From the NCBI GenBank assembly GCA_965249775.1, contig OZ252253.1:4092001-4156000 (forward strand): a DNA stretch of 64,000 nucleotides, written 5' to 3'. The notes under the pieces were generated by a model. That model was not told where the DNA came from. It was given only the letters and a program-made list of their open reading frames with translations, and ran no database searches. Positions 1 to 7,945 of this stretch are shown here, one piece after another. The translations under genes and the position numbers were made by a program. Numbering within the stretch: position 1 is the stretch's first letter; each line of letters opens with the position of its first letter. Source of the DNA: UBA822 sp965249775 (GTDB lineage Bacteria; Gemmatimonadota; Gemmatimonadetes; Longimicrobiales; Gaopeijiaceae).

Positions 1-251
1 TCAAGGGTATCAAGTCCATCGTGAGCATGACGTTCACGGAACAAGAGCCGTTCAACTCGTGGAAGCGATCGATCCCGAACGAGTATGGCTTTTACGCCAA
101 TGTAAACCCGATGGTCGACCACCCACGGTGGAGCCAGGCTCGGGAGCGACGGCTCGGCGAGTTCCGCAGACGCGAGACCCTGCTCTTCAACGGGTACGTC
201 GACCAGGTGGCCAGCCTCTACGCGGGATTGGATCTCCGGGTCTACTACTGA
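1..251 (+). CDS. msrP: MsrP, periplasmic methionine-sulfoxide reductase, catalytic subunit (3' part)
   Basis: This is the C-terminal end of the molybdopterin-dependent protein-methionine-sulfoxide reductase (YedY/MsrP), which repairs oxidised Met residues of periplasmic proteins with electrons from MsrQ. The first complete codon is at 3 and the stop is TGA at 249-251. The visible tail, with PNEYGFYANVNP, DHPRWSQA and FNGYVDQVASLYAGLDLR, is the conserved end of the family. The Moco-binding and Tat-signal parts lie outside the window. MsrQ follows 121 bp downstream on the same strand, the usual pairing, which supports the call. About 82 codons are visible. Confidence 0.93.
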   Translation, partial: KGIKSIVSMTFTEQEPFNSWKRSIPNEYGFYANVNPMVDHPRWSQARERRLGEFRRRETLLFNGYVDQVASLYAGLDLRVYY

Positions 252-290
252 GCGGACCGAACCGGATCGGGCTGACCCACCACGGCCACG

Positions 291-371
291 TTCGAGTGCA
301 CGCACAGTTGAGCGAGCTTCGAGCGCACGCACGGTTGGGCAAGCTTCGAGCGCACACTCGGTTGAGCGAGA
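291..371 (+). repeat. 27-bp tandem repeat, three copies, abutting the msrQ start
   Basis: Three imperfect 27-bp copies lie at 291-317, 318-344 and 345-371. Each begins ttcgag and contains a GTTGRGCRAG core. The last copy ends one base before the TTG start of msrQ, and its GAGCGAGAG is the only ribosome-binding-like stretch for that gene, so the unit seems to duplicate the translation-initiation region. The period is nine codons, but no start codon precedes the repeats in the msrQ frame, so they are probably untranslated. Confidence 0.85.
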
Positions 372-372
372 G

Positions 373-999
373 TTGAACAAGAAGCGTCGCATCCTCCTGC
401 TCAAGGGGCTGGTCTGGCTCGTGGGACTAGCGCCTCTGGTGTGGCTCATATGGCGGGGGTTCACGGATCGCCTCGGGGCCAACCCGATCGAGGAGGTTCT
501 GCACCACCTGGGCGACACCGCCTTGATTTACCTCTTGATCACCCTGTCCATCACGCCGGTTCGGCGCCTCACGGGCTGGAACATCCTTGCTCCCCTTAGG
601 CGGCCGATCGGGCTGTTCGCCTTCTTCTATCTGACGATACACTTCCTTTGGTATGCCGTTATAGATCAGACGCTCGACTTCGAGTTCATCATCGAAGATG
701 TGGCGGAGCGCCCGTATATTCTGGCGGGCTTCACGGGCTGGTTGCTGCTGATACCTTTGGCTATCACTTCGACCAAGGGATGGATCCGGCGACTCAAGAA
801 GAACTGGCTGAGGCTCCATCGATTGGTGTACGTGTCAGCCGGTTTGGGTGTGCTGCATTTCTATTGGCAGGTGAAGCTCGATACGTATTGGCCGGTTGTG
901 GCGGCGATCGTGCTTGCTTGCTTGCTGCTCCTTCGCGTTCGCCCGATCAGGGGATCGATTCTGCCGAGGGGACGGAGCCAAGGGTCGCCCGCCGACTGA
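373..999 (+). CDS. msrQ: MsrQ, heme-binding membrane subunit of the MsrPQ system
   Basis: MsrQ is the inner-membrane b-heme protein that passes electrons from the quinone pool or flavin reductase to periplasmic MsrP. The product has 208 residues, close to the family norm. It has about six hydrophobic segments, for example near residues 8-28, 48-63, 77-95, 112-130 and 170-190. The conserved LGANPIEEVLHHLGDTAL, TPVRRLTG, LRRPIGLFAF and LRLHRLVYVSAG blocks include the heme-ligand histidine regions. The only plausible start is TTG at 373, because no ATG or GTG lies upstream in frame within the gap, and it places the N-terminus where homologues begin. The gene follows msrP and ends 4 bp before the next gene, so the three are probably co-transcribed. 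Confidence 0.93.
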   Translation: MNKKRRILLLKGLVWLVGLAPLVWLIWRGFTDRLGANPIEEVLHHLGDTALIYLLITLSITPVRRLTGWNILAPLRRPIGLFAFFYLTIHFLWYAVIDQTLDFEFIIEDVAERPYILAGFTGWLLLIPLAITSTKGWIRRLKKNWLRLHRLVYVSAGLGVLHFYWQVKLDTYWPVVAAIVLACLLLLRVRPIRGSILPRGRSQGSPAD

Positions 1000-1003
1000 G
1001 TCC

Positions 1004-2560
1004 ATGAACCCACTCGAGCGGTACCGAGCGATCATCCCCGATTGGGAGGGCTTCACGGACGCCATGCTTCGTCGTGATCCGCCCACGCTCCGGGTCAGGA
1101 CCGGACGAATCTCGACGGCGGGCCTCAAGGACCGGCTCGAGGCCCAGGGCTTTGTCCTCTCAGAGGTGGAGGGTCTGCCTGATTTCCTGCGCGTGATCGA
1201 TGGCCCCCACGCCGTGGCCGACACGCTCGAGAATTGGCTCGGCCTGTGCTACATCCAGCAGGCCTCAACCGGGGTTGCTGCGCCACTCCTCGATCCTCGT
1301 CCCGGTGAGCGGGTCCTGGATCTCTGTGCGGCCCCCGGGGGGAAGACCACCCATGCTGCCGACCTCATGCAGGACTACGGCTGTATCGTAGCTGTCGACC
1401 GGAACGAAAACCGCATCCGCGCACTGCTCGGTAACATGTACCGTACGGCTCACCCCAACGTGCTCGTGGTGGCCGGGGACGGCCGGGAACTGCCGGACGG
1501 GGCACTGTTCGACCGGGTGCTGGTGGACGCCCCTTGCTCGGCCGAGGGGACGATGCGGAGGAAGCGCGGGAAGCCGAGGGGGCAGACGGCCAAGTTCCGA
1601 AAGCAGGCGCCCCGGCGTCAGGAGTCATTGCTCCGCCGAGCCATCGACCTCACCCGCCCGGGGGGCGTGGTCCTTTACTCCACCTGCACGTTCGCCCCCG
1701 AAGAGAACGAGGCCGTCGTCCATCGGGTGCTCGAGGACGCCCCCGTTGCGCTCGAGCCGATCAGGATCGACGTCCCGCACGCCCCCGGCCTCACGTCTTT
1801 CGAGGGCCAGCAGTTCGACGCCAGTCTCGAGGGTGCCTGCAGGATATATCCCCACCACTTCGATTCGGGGGGATTGTTCTTGGCACGTCTCAGGCGGCTC
1901 GACGGGAACGAGCCCGCCGGCGCCGAACGGGACGGAGCCGCCGGCGCCGAACGGGACGGAGCCGCCGGCGCCGCGGACGACCCGTCGGGGTTGCCCGGGT
2001 GGAGTCCGGTCCCAGCCGCCTTTCCGGATGGGCGGACGGATCCCGCGGTCGCGGCCGAAACGATCGAGGCCGCCTTCGATCGCCTGGAATCGCTGTTCGG
2101 GATCGGCGCGGACGTACGAAGCGACTTCGGCTGGATGGTAAGAGGCGAAGATCTTTGGGCCCATCGCTGCGGAAGCTGGCCATTGCGAAGCTGGGGCGAG
2201 AGCGACCGTTGGCGGGTGGTCTCGGTCGGTCTGCGGGCCATGGTGCCGGATTACCGGAATCGGCCGCGGCCCACCAACGATCTCTTTCGGCTACTAGAGA
2301 AGGCGATCCTGCCCAAACTGATCTTGCTCTCGGTCGATCAGTGGGCGGAGCTCCTAAGGGGCGAAGACGTCTCGGTCCCGGGCGTCGAGTCCGGGTTCGT
2401 GCCCTTAGGGCTTCGAGGACACGTTGCGGGTCGGGGCCTCGTGCGGGGAGAAACCGTGCGTCACGAAATTCCGAAGGTACAGGCGCGTTGGCTCGGGAAG
2501 ATCTTGGAGTTGGCTTCGAGTCGCGCGACGTCGGATTATTCGGGCGGTGTGTGGAGGTAG
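1004..2560 (+). CDS. RNA (cytosine-5) methyltransferase, NOL1/NOP2/Sun (RsmB/RsmF-like)
   Basis: This SAM-dependent enzyme probably methylates cytosine C5 in rRNA. The 518-residue protein has the SAM-binding block VLDLCAAPGGKTTHAA (near 104-119), motif IV DAPCSAEGT (near 175) and motif VI YSTCTF (near 225). Both catalytic cysteines of the family, in PCS and TC, are present. A linker of Ala/Gly/Glu repeats (near 305-325) leads to a C-terminal RNA-binding region like that of RsmF/YebU, so it is longer than RsmB proper. I chose ATG 1004, 4 bp after msrQ, because upstream in-frame codons lie inside msrQ and add no conserved sequence. The last 25 bp overlap the convergent ATPase gene. RsmF and RsmB specificity cannot be separated here. 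Confidence 0.9.
   Translation: MNPLERYRAIIPDWEGFTDAMLRRDPPTLRVRTGRISTAGLKDRLEAQGFVLSEVEGLPDFLRVIDGPHAVADTLENWLGLCYIQQASTGVAAPLLDPRPGERVLDLCAAPGGKTTHAADLMQDYGCIVAVDRNENRIRALLGNMYRTAHPNVLVVAGDGRELPDGALFDRVLVDAPCSAEGTMRRKRGKPRGQTAKFRKQAPRRQESLLRRAIDLTRPGGVVLYSTCTFAPEENEAVVHRVLEDAPVALEPIRIDVPHAPGLTSFEGQQFDASLEGACRIYPHHFDSGGLFLARLRRLDGNEPAGAERDGAAGAERDGAAGAADDPSGLPGWSPVPAAFPDGRTDPAVAAETIEAAFDRLESLFGIGADVRSDFGWMVRGEDLWAHRCGSWPLRSWGESDRWRVVSVGLRAMVPDYRNRPRPTNDLFRLLEKAILPKLILLSVDQWAELLRGEDVSVPGVESGFVPLGLRGHVAGRGLVRGETVRHEIPKVQARWLGKILELASSRATSDYSGGVWR
1916..1973 (+). repeat. 24-bp in-frame tandem repeat in the methyltransferase linker
   Basis: Two exact 24-bp copies (1916-1939, 1940-1963) and a partial third encode AGAERDGA repeats in the linker between the catalytic domain and the C-terminal domain. 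The period is eight codons, so the frame is kept. A degenerate earlier copy may be present just upstream, in the gacgggaacgagcc stretch. Confidence 0.85.
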
Positions 2561-4038
2561 ACTTCGTCGAGGGCAGTCACCCCTTCACGGGCCAAGGCCA
2601 GAGCCATCGCGCGCAGGGTGGTCATGCCTTGCTGGACCGATGCGGCCTGAACCTCGCTCTCCGAGGCTCTCTCGATGAGCCACTGCTGCATATGGCCTGA
2701 GTGGGGCATCGACTCGCATACCAGAATCTTTCCGTCCCCGTACCCGAGGCCGTGACACTTTTCGCACTCTACGGCCCGCTGGGGAGTCGAAGACTCGGGC
2801 TGTTGATTCGCGGGCGGTTGATTCGCGGACTGTTTCTTCGCGGACGGTTTCTTCGCGGATTGTTTCTTCCCCGGCTCTTTCTCGTTGGCCGACTCGTCGT
2901 CCGAGGGCGTTCCCAGGATCAGCTTCTTCGCGGACGGTTTCTTCGCGGATTGTTTCTTCCCCGGCTCTTTCTCGTTGGGCGGCTCGTCGCCCGAGGGCGT
3001 TCCCAGGATCAGCAGCGCTTTCTCCCGGCACTCCGGGCAGAGGCGGGGCAGGAGCCGCTGCGCCTGAATCAGCGAGATGCCGGTCCCTACGAGCCAGGGC
3101 TCGATCCCCAGCTTCACGAAATGCATGAGCGCCGCCGCCGCACTGGAGCTGTAGAGCGTGGCGATCACCAGCTTGTTGTGCTCGCTCGCCGCGCTGAGGG
3201 CCAACGCCGCGGATTCGACGCCGGTGAGGTCCCGCACGTACACGACGTCGGTGTCTGTCCGCATGAGAGCTCTCAGCATCGCGTTTTTTTCGTCTACGTC
3301 CCCAGCTTCCATCTGGTGCACACCGGGGACGTGACCTCGGGCCACGAGCTCGATCGTCGCTGCGCTGCGAGCTTGACGGTCTATTCTCAGCAGCGAAGCG
3401 TATGCGGTGGTCTCCAGGCCGCTGCCGGGAGGTCCACACAGCACGATGAGTCCCGATCTCTGTTCCAGGGCGAACTTCAAGTTGGACAGCTGGTCGTCCA
3501 ACATGCCCAACTCGTCGAGACGGCGGGCATCCATATGAGTCTCTCGGAGCACCTGCAGTACGGCCTTCTCACCCGTGACGCTCGACAGCATTTGAGTGCC
3601 GAACAGATGCGTCCTTCCATCACTCCGGAGCTCGATGACGCCCCACTCCGGACCGAGGGGGGGCACCGTGCCGAGACCGGCTAACACCCGAAGCCGCGAC
3701 ATCACTGCCGAAACGTCGCGAGTCTCCCCCGTGAACTCCTGATATTCACCACCGACCCGAAATCGCACGGCGACACCGTCGTCCGCCGGCTCGATATGGA
3801 TGTAAGAGGCGCCCGCTGTAATGGCCTCCTTCAAGGCTTGATTGAGGAACACGACCTCCGGGGTTCCAATCTCGGGATTGTGGTTCATGGAGTCGGTCAT
3901 GGGCGAATCGAGCTGGCGGGAGACCTGCGACTGAGGTGCGTATTGGGGATCCCGGCGAATGTGTTCCATCCTCAATCCTGTGGCATAGCCGACCGGTTGT
4001 GCAATGATTCTTTTTGGTAGGCTTGTAGGTTTCTCCAC
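2536..4038 (-). CDS. PilB/GspE-family ATPase homologue with degenerate active site
   Basis: The fold is that of type IV pilus or type II secretion assembly ATPases. ASYIHIEP near 77-84 matches the conserved ASDIHIEP box, and the AQRLLPRLCPECRE block (near 326-340) with CEKCHGLGY (near 425) matches the tetracysteine zinc site. The catalytic motifs are altered. Walker A reads GPPGSGLETT with no Lys (near 202-211), the Walker B region reads VVYVRD where the family has a Glu (near 265), and the TLHT box is TLYS (near 294). About 87 extra residues, including two 30-residue repeats, separate the two Cys pairs. The GTG start at 4038 is preceded by a GGGGGGGAAAA purine run, with ATG 3969 as the alternative. 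Probably a non-hydrolysing paralogue. No other pilus genes are in the window. Confidence 0.8.
   Translation of the reverse strand: MEKPTSLPKRIIAQPVGYATGLRMEHIRRDPQYAPQSQVSRQLDSPMTDSMNHNPEIGTPEVVFLNQALKEAITAGASYIHIEPADDGVAVRFRVGGEYQEFTGETRDVSAVMSRLRVLAGLGTVPPLGPEWGVIELRSDGRTHLFGTQMLSSVTGEKAVLQVLRETHMDARRLDELGMLDDQLSNLKFALEQRSGLIVLCGPPGSGLETTAYASLLRIDRQARSAATIELVARGHVPGVHQMEAGDVDEKNAMLRALMRTDTDVVYVRDLTGVESAALALSAASEHNKLVIATLYSSSAAAALMHFVKLGIEPWLVGTGISLIQAQRLLPRLCPECREKALLILGTPSGDEPPNEKEPGKKQSAKKPSAKKLILGTPSDDESANEKEPGKKQSAKKPSAKKQSANQPPANQQPESSTPQRAVECEKCHGLGYGDGKILVCESMPHSGHMQQWLIERASESEVQAASVQQGMTTLRAMALALAREGVTALDEVYLHTPPE
2834..3013 (-). repeat. 90-bp tandem duplication inside the PilB-like gene
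   Basis: Two near-identical 90-bp units (about 2834-2923 and 2924-3013) encode 30 residues each, from LILGTPS through EKEPGKKQ to SAKKPSAKK. They differ at only a few bases, so the duplication is recent. They fall between the two Cys pairs of the zinc motif, and shorter SAKK/SANQ repeats follow on the coding strand. Confidence 0.9.
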
Positions 4039-4451
4039 GTTTTCCCCCCCCGTTTCGGGGCCACTCAGAGCCCGAATGCGTCCCGTGACTCACCGACTCG
4101 ATCCGAACCGCAGCCCTCGCTCTATATATATAGGGAGTTGGGCTGGCCCGGACCGTGAGAAGCCGCGGGGGAAAATCCGTAGAAGGCTTGTTGACGGAGC
4201 CGACTTCGACCGCTACCCTGGGTTTTGATCGCTATGGGACAAGGACGGATGGCGCCGTGCGCCAAGGTGCATCAGGGGCAAACTCGTTTGCTTCAGCCGT
4301 CACCGCTCCCTACTATGATGGGTCGAGAAAACTAGTCGCTGTTCAGTTGAGAGGTTTTCTTGAGGACTACTTCTTTGATTTCGGTGAGCACGCGGCGGCC
4401 CGCTCCCGGGCCCGTCAATCGTGCAGGTGCAGTTCAAAACTAGGGGGAGCC
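4039..4451. other. 413-bp divergent intergenic region (PilB-like gene / susC)
   Basis: No coding sequence is convincing here. The notable element is a perfect 12-bp AT palindrome, CTATATATATAG, at 4122-4133. A GGGGGAG ribosome-binding site for susC lies at 4443-4449. The region should hold promoters for both flanking genes, but no promoter boxes stood out clearly. Confidence 0.5.
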
Positions 4452-7400
4452 ATGCAAACACGATTCCGTTTCAGAGTATTGAGCGCGTTCGGCGCCTTCG
4501 TGACGGCTTTGTTGCTCGTGGTGCCGAGTCTCGGCGCGCAGCAAGGCGGCACGATCACCGGGCGTGTGAATGACGCATCGAGTGGACAGCCGCTGGCGGC
4601 GGTCCAAGTCTTTATCTCCGCCTTGGACCTGGGCGGCCTGACACAGCAGAACGGCCGCTACCTGCTCCAGAATGTTCCTGCGGGAACGCACACGCTTGCC
4701 GTGTCCCGGATCGGGTACCGGACCATCGAGGCGCAGGTCACTGTCGGTGGCGGTCAAACCGTGGAGCAGAACTTCTCCGTTTCGGAGGAGGCCCTACAGC
4801 TCGACGAGATCATCGTCACGGGGACGGCGGGGGGTACACAGCGGCGGGCTATCGGAAACGCCGTTACCACCGTGGACGCGGCGGCGATCACCGCGCAGGT
4901 CCCCATCACCACGATGCAGCAAATGCTGAGCGCAAGGACGCCCGGCCTCAACTTCACCAGGGCTGCCGGAGGAATCGGGGTGGGGTCGGCCATCAACATC
5001 CGCGGATTCTCCAGCATCTTGATCGGCAACCAGCCCCTCATCTACGTGGACGGCATCCGGGTCGACAATTCCTTCAGCCAGGGTCCCGAAAACTTCAACA
5101 GTCTTTTCAGTGTCCGAGACGCCGGAGGTATGGGGAGCTCTGCTCTGGACGACATCAATCCCGAGGACATCGAGAGTATCGAGGTCATCAAAGGTCCGGC
5201 CGCGGCGACCCTTTACGGAAGCGAGGCATCGGCGGGGGTGATCCAGATCATCACCAAGAGGGGTTCGGTAGGCGCGCCTGAGTTCTCCCTCACGGTGCGT
5301 CAGGGACAGAACTACCTTGCGAACCCCTCCGCAGTCATCGGCAATCAGTTCGGATGCAGGGCCGGCCCTCCAGCTCCTCCTTTATTCGGGGTACCCAACG
5401 CCACCCCCGAGACAGGACAAAGCCTCCGCCCCTGTCACCCGGACGATATCATCAAGTTCAACATTTACGACTATCACGCGGGCAAGATCACTAATAGGAA
5501 CCCCGACCACGTCTCTCCCAACTCGCCCCGCGATATCTTCTCTACCGGCTATAGTCAACAGTACAACCTAGGCGTCAGGGGCGGCACCGAGCAGGTCCGC
5601 TACTTCGTCGCAGCCGACTATCTGGATAATACGGGAGTCGTCTCCTTCAACACTCAGGATCGGTTAAACCTGAGGACCAACATCGACGTGATCTTCAGCG
5701 ACAACATTTCGATAAGCTTTAACGGATCCTACCAGGAGGGAGAGACCCGGTTCAATCAGGGGGAGATCGTCAGCGGAGGCGATTGGCAGGAACTCGTTGG
5801 AGCCCAAGCAAATCATCTGGTAGGCGCCACTCTCAACACCCCGGACACCGTCAACTTGGGGTGTATTGACCGCTATACCGGCAATGACGCTGACCCCTTT
5901 CCAGGTAACACGCCCGAAGTGTGTAATCCCGCCCATCAACCCCTGGGTCTACCCGGTGACGCCGATGGCTTTGCGAACCGCGACCCCAGCCACTATGCAA
6001 CCGTCGAATCGATCAGGGATTTTCAGCGTTTTACGGGAAGCCTCACCGCGACGCACACGGCCGGTACGTGGTTGACCCAGCGGCTCATCGTCGGATTCGA
6101 CAACAGCTGGACCAATAACTCGAACCTGACACCCCGGGGTAGAATAGTCAGGGGCAATGGGGACTCCAACTCTCCCTCGAGCACCGAAAATACTCCGGAC
6201 TTCCCCTTCTTCTTCACCAGCGACGGGCGCATCCAGGTTTCGCGGCCCGTCATTTCCCGGTTCAGCTTCGACTACTCCGCGAGCGGAACATACGAGCCCA
6301 ACAGCACACTCCAGTTCGTCACATCCGCGGGAGTTCAGTTCAACAGATTCGAGCAGAACACTCTCCTCCAGGTGGGGAATGTGTTGCCGACAGCCGCTTT
6401 GAACACCCTTAACAATGCCCAAGAATTCGAGACCCCGGAACATCAATTCGCCGAGGAGCGGTCTCTGGGATTCTACATCCAGGAGCAGGTCGGCATCAAC
6501 GGTCGGCTCTTCTTCACCGGCGCCGTAAGAGCCGACGACAACTCGGCGTTCGGCGACAGCTTCGAGCGGAAGTATTATCCCAAGGGTTCCGCCACCTGGA
6601 CCATCTCGGAGGAGAACTTCTGGAACTTCGACTTCATAAACTCGATGCGGGTAAGGACCGCGATCGGCCAGGCGGGTCGCCAGCCGGGTCCGTTCGCCAG
6701 GCTGCAGCAGTACACTAACGCGACGGGTCCCGGCGTCACCCCGGCCCTCCGTCTTATCTCGGGCGGCGGCGGGAATGTAAACATAGGCGCGGAAGAGAGT
6801 ACGGAATGGGAGGGGGGCATCGACATCGCCTTCGCGGACGATCGCGTTTTTGGTGAGTTCACCTACTTCAAACAATGGATCAACGACGCGATAGTGAGAC
6901 AGCAAACCGCTTCGAGCGAGGCCTACAGGGGCAACGTTCAGGTGAACGTCGGTGCGCTGGAAAACTGGGGATGGGAGATGGCGCTTGATGTGACCCTCTT
7001 CGAGTCGGACAACTTCGGCGCCAACCTGAGGATTTCGGGCGACCACACCTCCAACAGGCTCACGAGGCTCAATGAGGACCAGGCCTCGTCGGGGGAGAAC
7101 TTCCGCGAGGGATATTTCTACCCCAACGTCGCGTCCACATTGTTGGACTCAGCCCATTTCACTGAGTACGTCGTTAATCCCAGCGACCCGACCGACTCCA
7201 TCTTCGACCTCGAAGGAGACATTGACGCTTGGTGCGACTTCGGCGATCCGCTTACTCCCTTTGGGCTGACGCGAGGCGGTCCGAGCGTTCCGTGTGACGT
7301 ATCGGATGACGCGGACCACGTGATGTTCCTGGGAAGTTCGTTCCCCACGTACACCTGGAGCCTCGCGCCCACCCTCAGATTCCTGCAAAATCAGCTCGAG

Positions 7401-7835
7401 GTCTTCGGCTTATTCGAAGGCCAGTACGGCCGGTGGCTGGCGTGCCTCGACTGCGGCAGCCGGAGCGGCACTACTGGAACGCAAAACGCGAGGCTCGGCT
7501 GGACCCAAGAAGACCCCGTCTACCAAGCGGCCCAGAGCTTCAACGACGACCGCTGGCAGGGTCGATTCAAAGCCGACTTCTGGAAGCTGCGGGAGATCGG
7601 AGCCCGGTATCAGCTGCCCCAATCTCTTGCGGGGTCCATAGGTATGGACCGGGCCTCGCTCGCGATTTCGGCCAATAATCTATGGACCGTATGGCGGAGG
7701 CAGTGGAAGGATCGGTCCGGGACCCGGATTCCGGATGTGGAGACCACGGCAGAGTTCTCCGCCGAACCAAACTTCTCTTCGGGGAACTTCCCGTCGCTTT
7801 CGTCCTGGTCCATCGTGTTGCGGGCTAGCTTCTGA
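4452..7835 (+). CDS. SusC/RagA-type TonB-linked outer-membrane receptor
   Basis: This outer-membrane importer works with a surface SusD-like lipoprotein to take up oligomers such as glycans or peptides, powered by TonB. The 1127-residue protein starts at ATG 4452, just after a GGGGGAG site. A signal peptide ends near SLGAQQ. It is followed by a carboxypeptidase-regulatory-like beta-sandwich (about 32-110, from TITGRV to SRIGYRTIE), a TonB-box-like LDEIIVTG, the plug domain (about 130-245, with INIRGFSS, PLIYVDGIRVD and IEVIKGPAAATLYGSEA), and a long beta-barrel ending in the aromatic-terminated strand IVLRASF. The susD partner lies 110 bp downstream. Substrate cannot be deduced, because no glycosidase or peptidase neighbours the pair. 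Confidence 0.96.
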   Translation: MQTRFRFRVLSAFGAFVTALLLVVPSLGAQQGGTITGRVNDASSGQPLAAVQVFISALDLGGLTQQNGRYLLQNVPAGTHTLAVSRIGYRTIEAQVTVGGGQTVEQNFSVSEEALQLDEIIVTGTAGGTQRRAIGNAVTTVDAAAITAQVPITTMQQMLSARTPGLNFTRAAGGIGVGSAINIRGFSSILIGNQPLIYVDGIRVDNSFSQGPENFNSLFSVRDAGGMGSSALDDINPEDIESIEVIKGPAAATLYGSEASAGVIQIITKRGSVGAPEFSLTVRQGQNYLANPSAVIGNQFGCRAGPPAPPLFGVPNATPETGQSLRPCHPDDIIKFNIYDYHAGKITNRNPDHVSPNSPRDIFSTGYSQQYNLGVRGGTEQVRYFVAADYLDNTGVVSFNTQDRLNLRTNIDVIFSDNISISFNGSYQEGETRFNQGEIVSGGDWQELVGAQANHLVGATLNTPDTVNLGCIDRYTGNDADPFPGNTPEVCNPAHQPLGLPGDADGFANRDPSHYATVESIRDFQRFTGSLTATHTAGTWLTQRLIVGFDNSWTNNSNLTPRGRIVRGNGDSNSPSSTENTPDFPFFFTSDGRIQVSRPVISRFSFDYSASGTYEPNSTLQFVTSAGVQFNRFEQNTLLQVGNVLPTAALNTLNNAQEFETPEHQFAEERSLGFYIQEQVGINGRLFFTGAVRADDNSAFGDSFERKYYPKGSATWTISEENFWNFDFINSMRVRTAIGQAGRQPGPFARLQQYTNATGPGVTPALRLISGGGGNVNIGAEESTEWEGGIDIAFADDRVFGEFTYFKQWINDAIVRQQTASSEAYRGNVQVNVGALENWGWEMALDVTLFESDNFGANLRISGDHTSNRLTRLNEDQASSGENFREGYFYPNVASTLLDSAHFTEYVVNPSDPTDSIFDLEGDIDAWCDFGDPLTPFGLTRGGPSVPCDVSDDADHVMFLGSSFPTYTWSLAPTLRFLQNQLEVFGLFEGQYGRWLACLDCGSRSGTTGTQNARLGWTQEDPVYQAAQSFNDDRWQGRFKADFWKLREIGARYQLPQSLAGSIGMDRASLAISANNLWTVWRRQWKDRSGTRIPDVETTAEFSAEPNFSSGNFPSLSSWSIVLRASF

Positions 7836-7845
7836 CCAAGGAAAC

Positions 7846-7879
7846 GCCGGGCGGACGGGTGAGATCCCGTCCGTCCGGC
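7846..7879 (+). promoter_or_regulatory. Intercistronic hairpin between susC and susD
   Basis: A 14-bp GC-rich stem (7846-7859 pairs with 7866-7879, one G-U pair) closes a 6-nt loop 10 bp after the susC stop. No T-run follows, so it is not a full terminator. It may protect the susC 3' end or lower susD expression relative to susC. Confidence 0.7.
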
Positions 7880-7887
7880 GGGCTCCC

Positions 7888-7914
7888 ACGACCGTCACGA
7901 CCGTCACGACCGTC
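7888..7914 (+). repeat. 9-bp tandem repeat, three exact copies, upstream of susD
   Basis: The unit acgaccgtc occurs three times without change at 7888-7896, 7897-7905 and 7906-7914, between the intercistronic hairpin and the susD ribosome-binding site. Its function is unknown. Confidence 0.85.
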
Positions 7915-7945
7915 TGATGACCATCCAAGGGATTGAGAGGAAAAT

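Noticed and set aside
291..371. CRISPR array at the 27-bp repeats near msrQ
   Set aside because: The copies are directly adjacent with no spacers, and no cas genes are present. The same applies to the arrays at 23752 and 40511.
1534..2700. 388-residue frame overlapping the methyltransferase
   Set aside because: Composition is Arg/Gly/Pro-rich and has no motif. The methyltransferase frame carries all catalytic motifs.
4300..4451. Promoter boxes for susC (TTGAGA near 4348, TACTTCTTTG near 4370)
   Set aside because: Neither fits a sigma-70 or Bacteroidota-type consensus with correct spacing, so no promoter is called.
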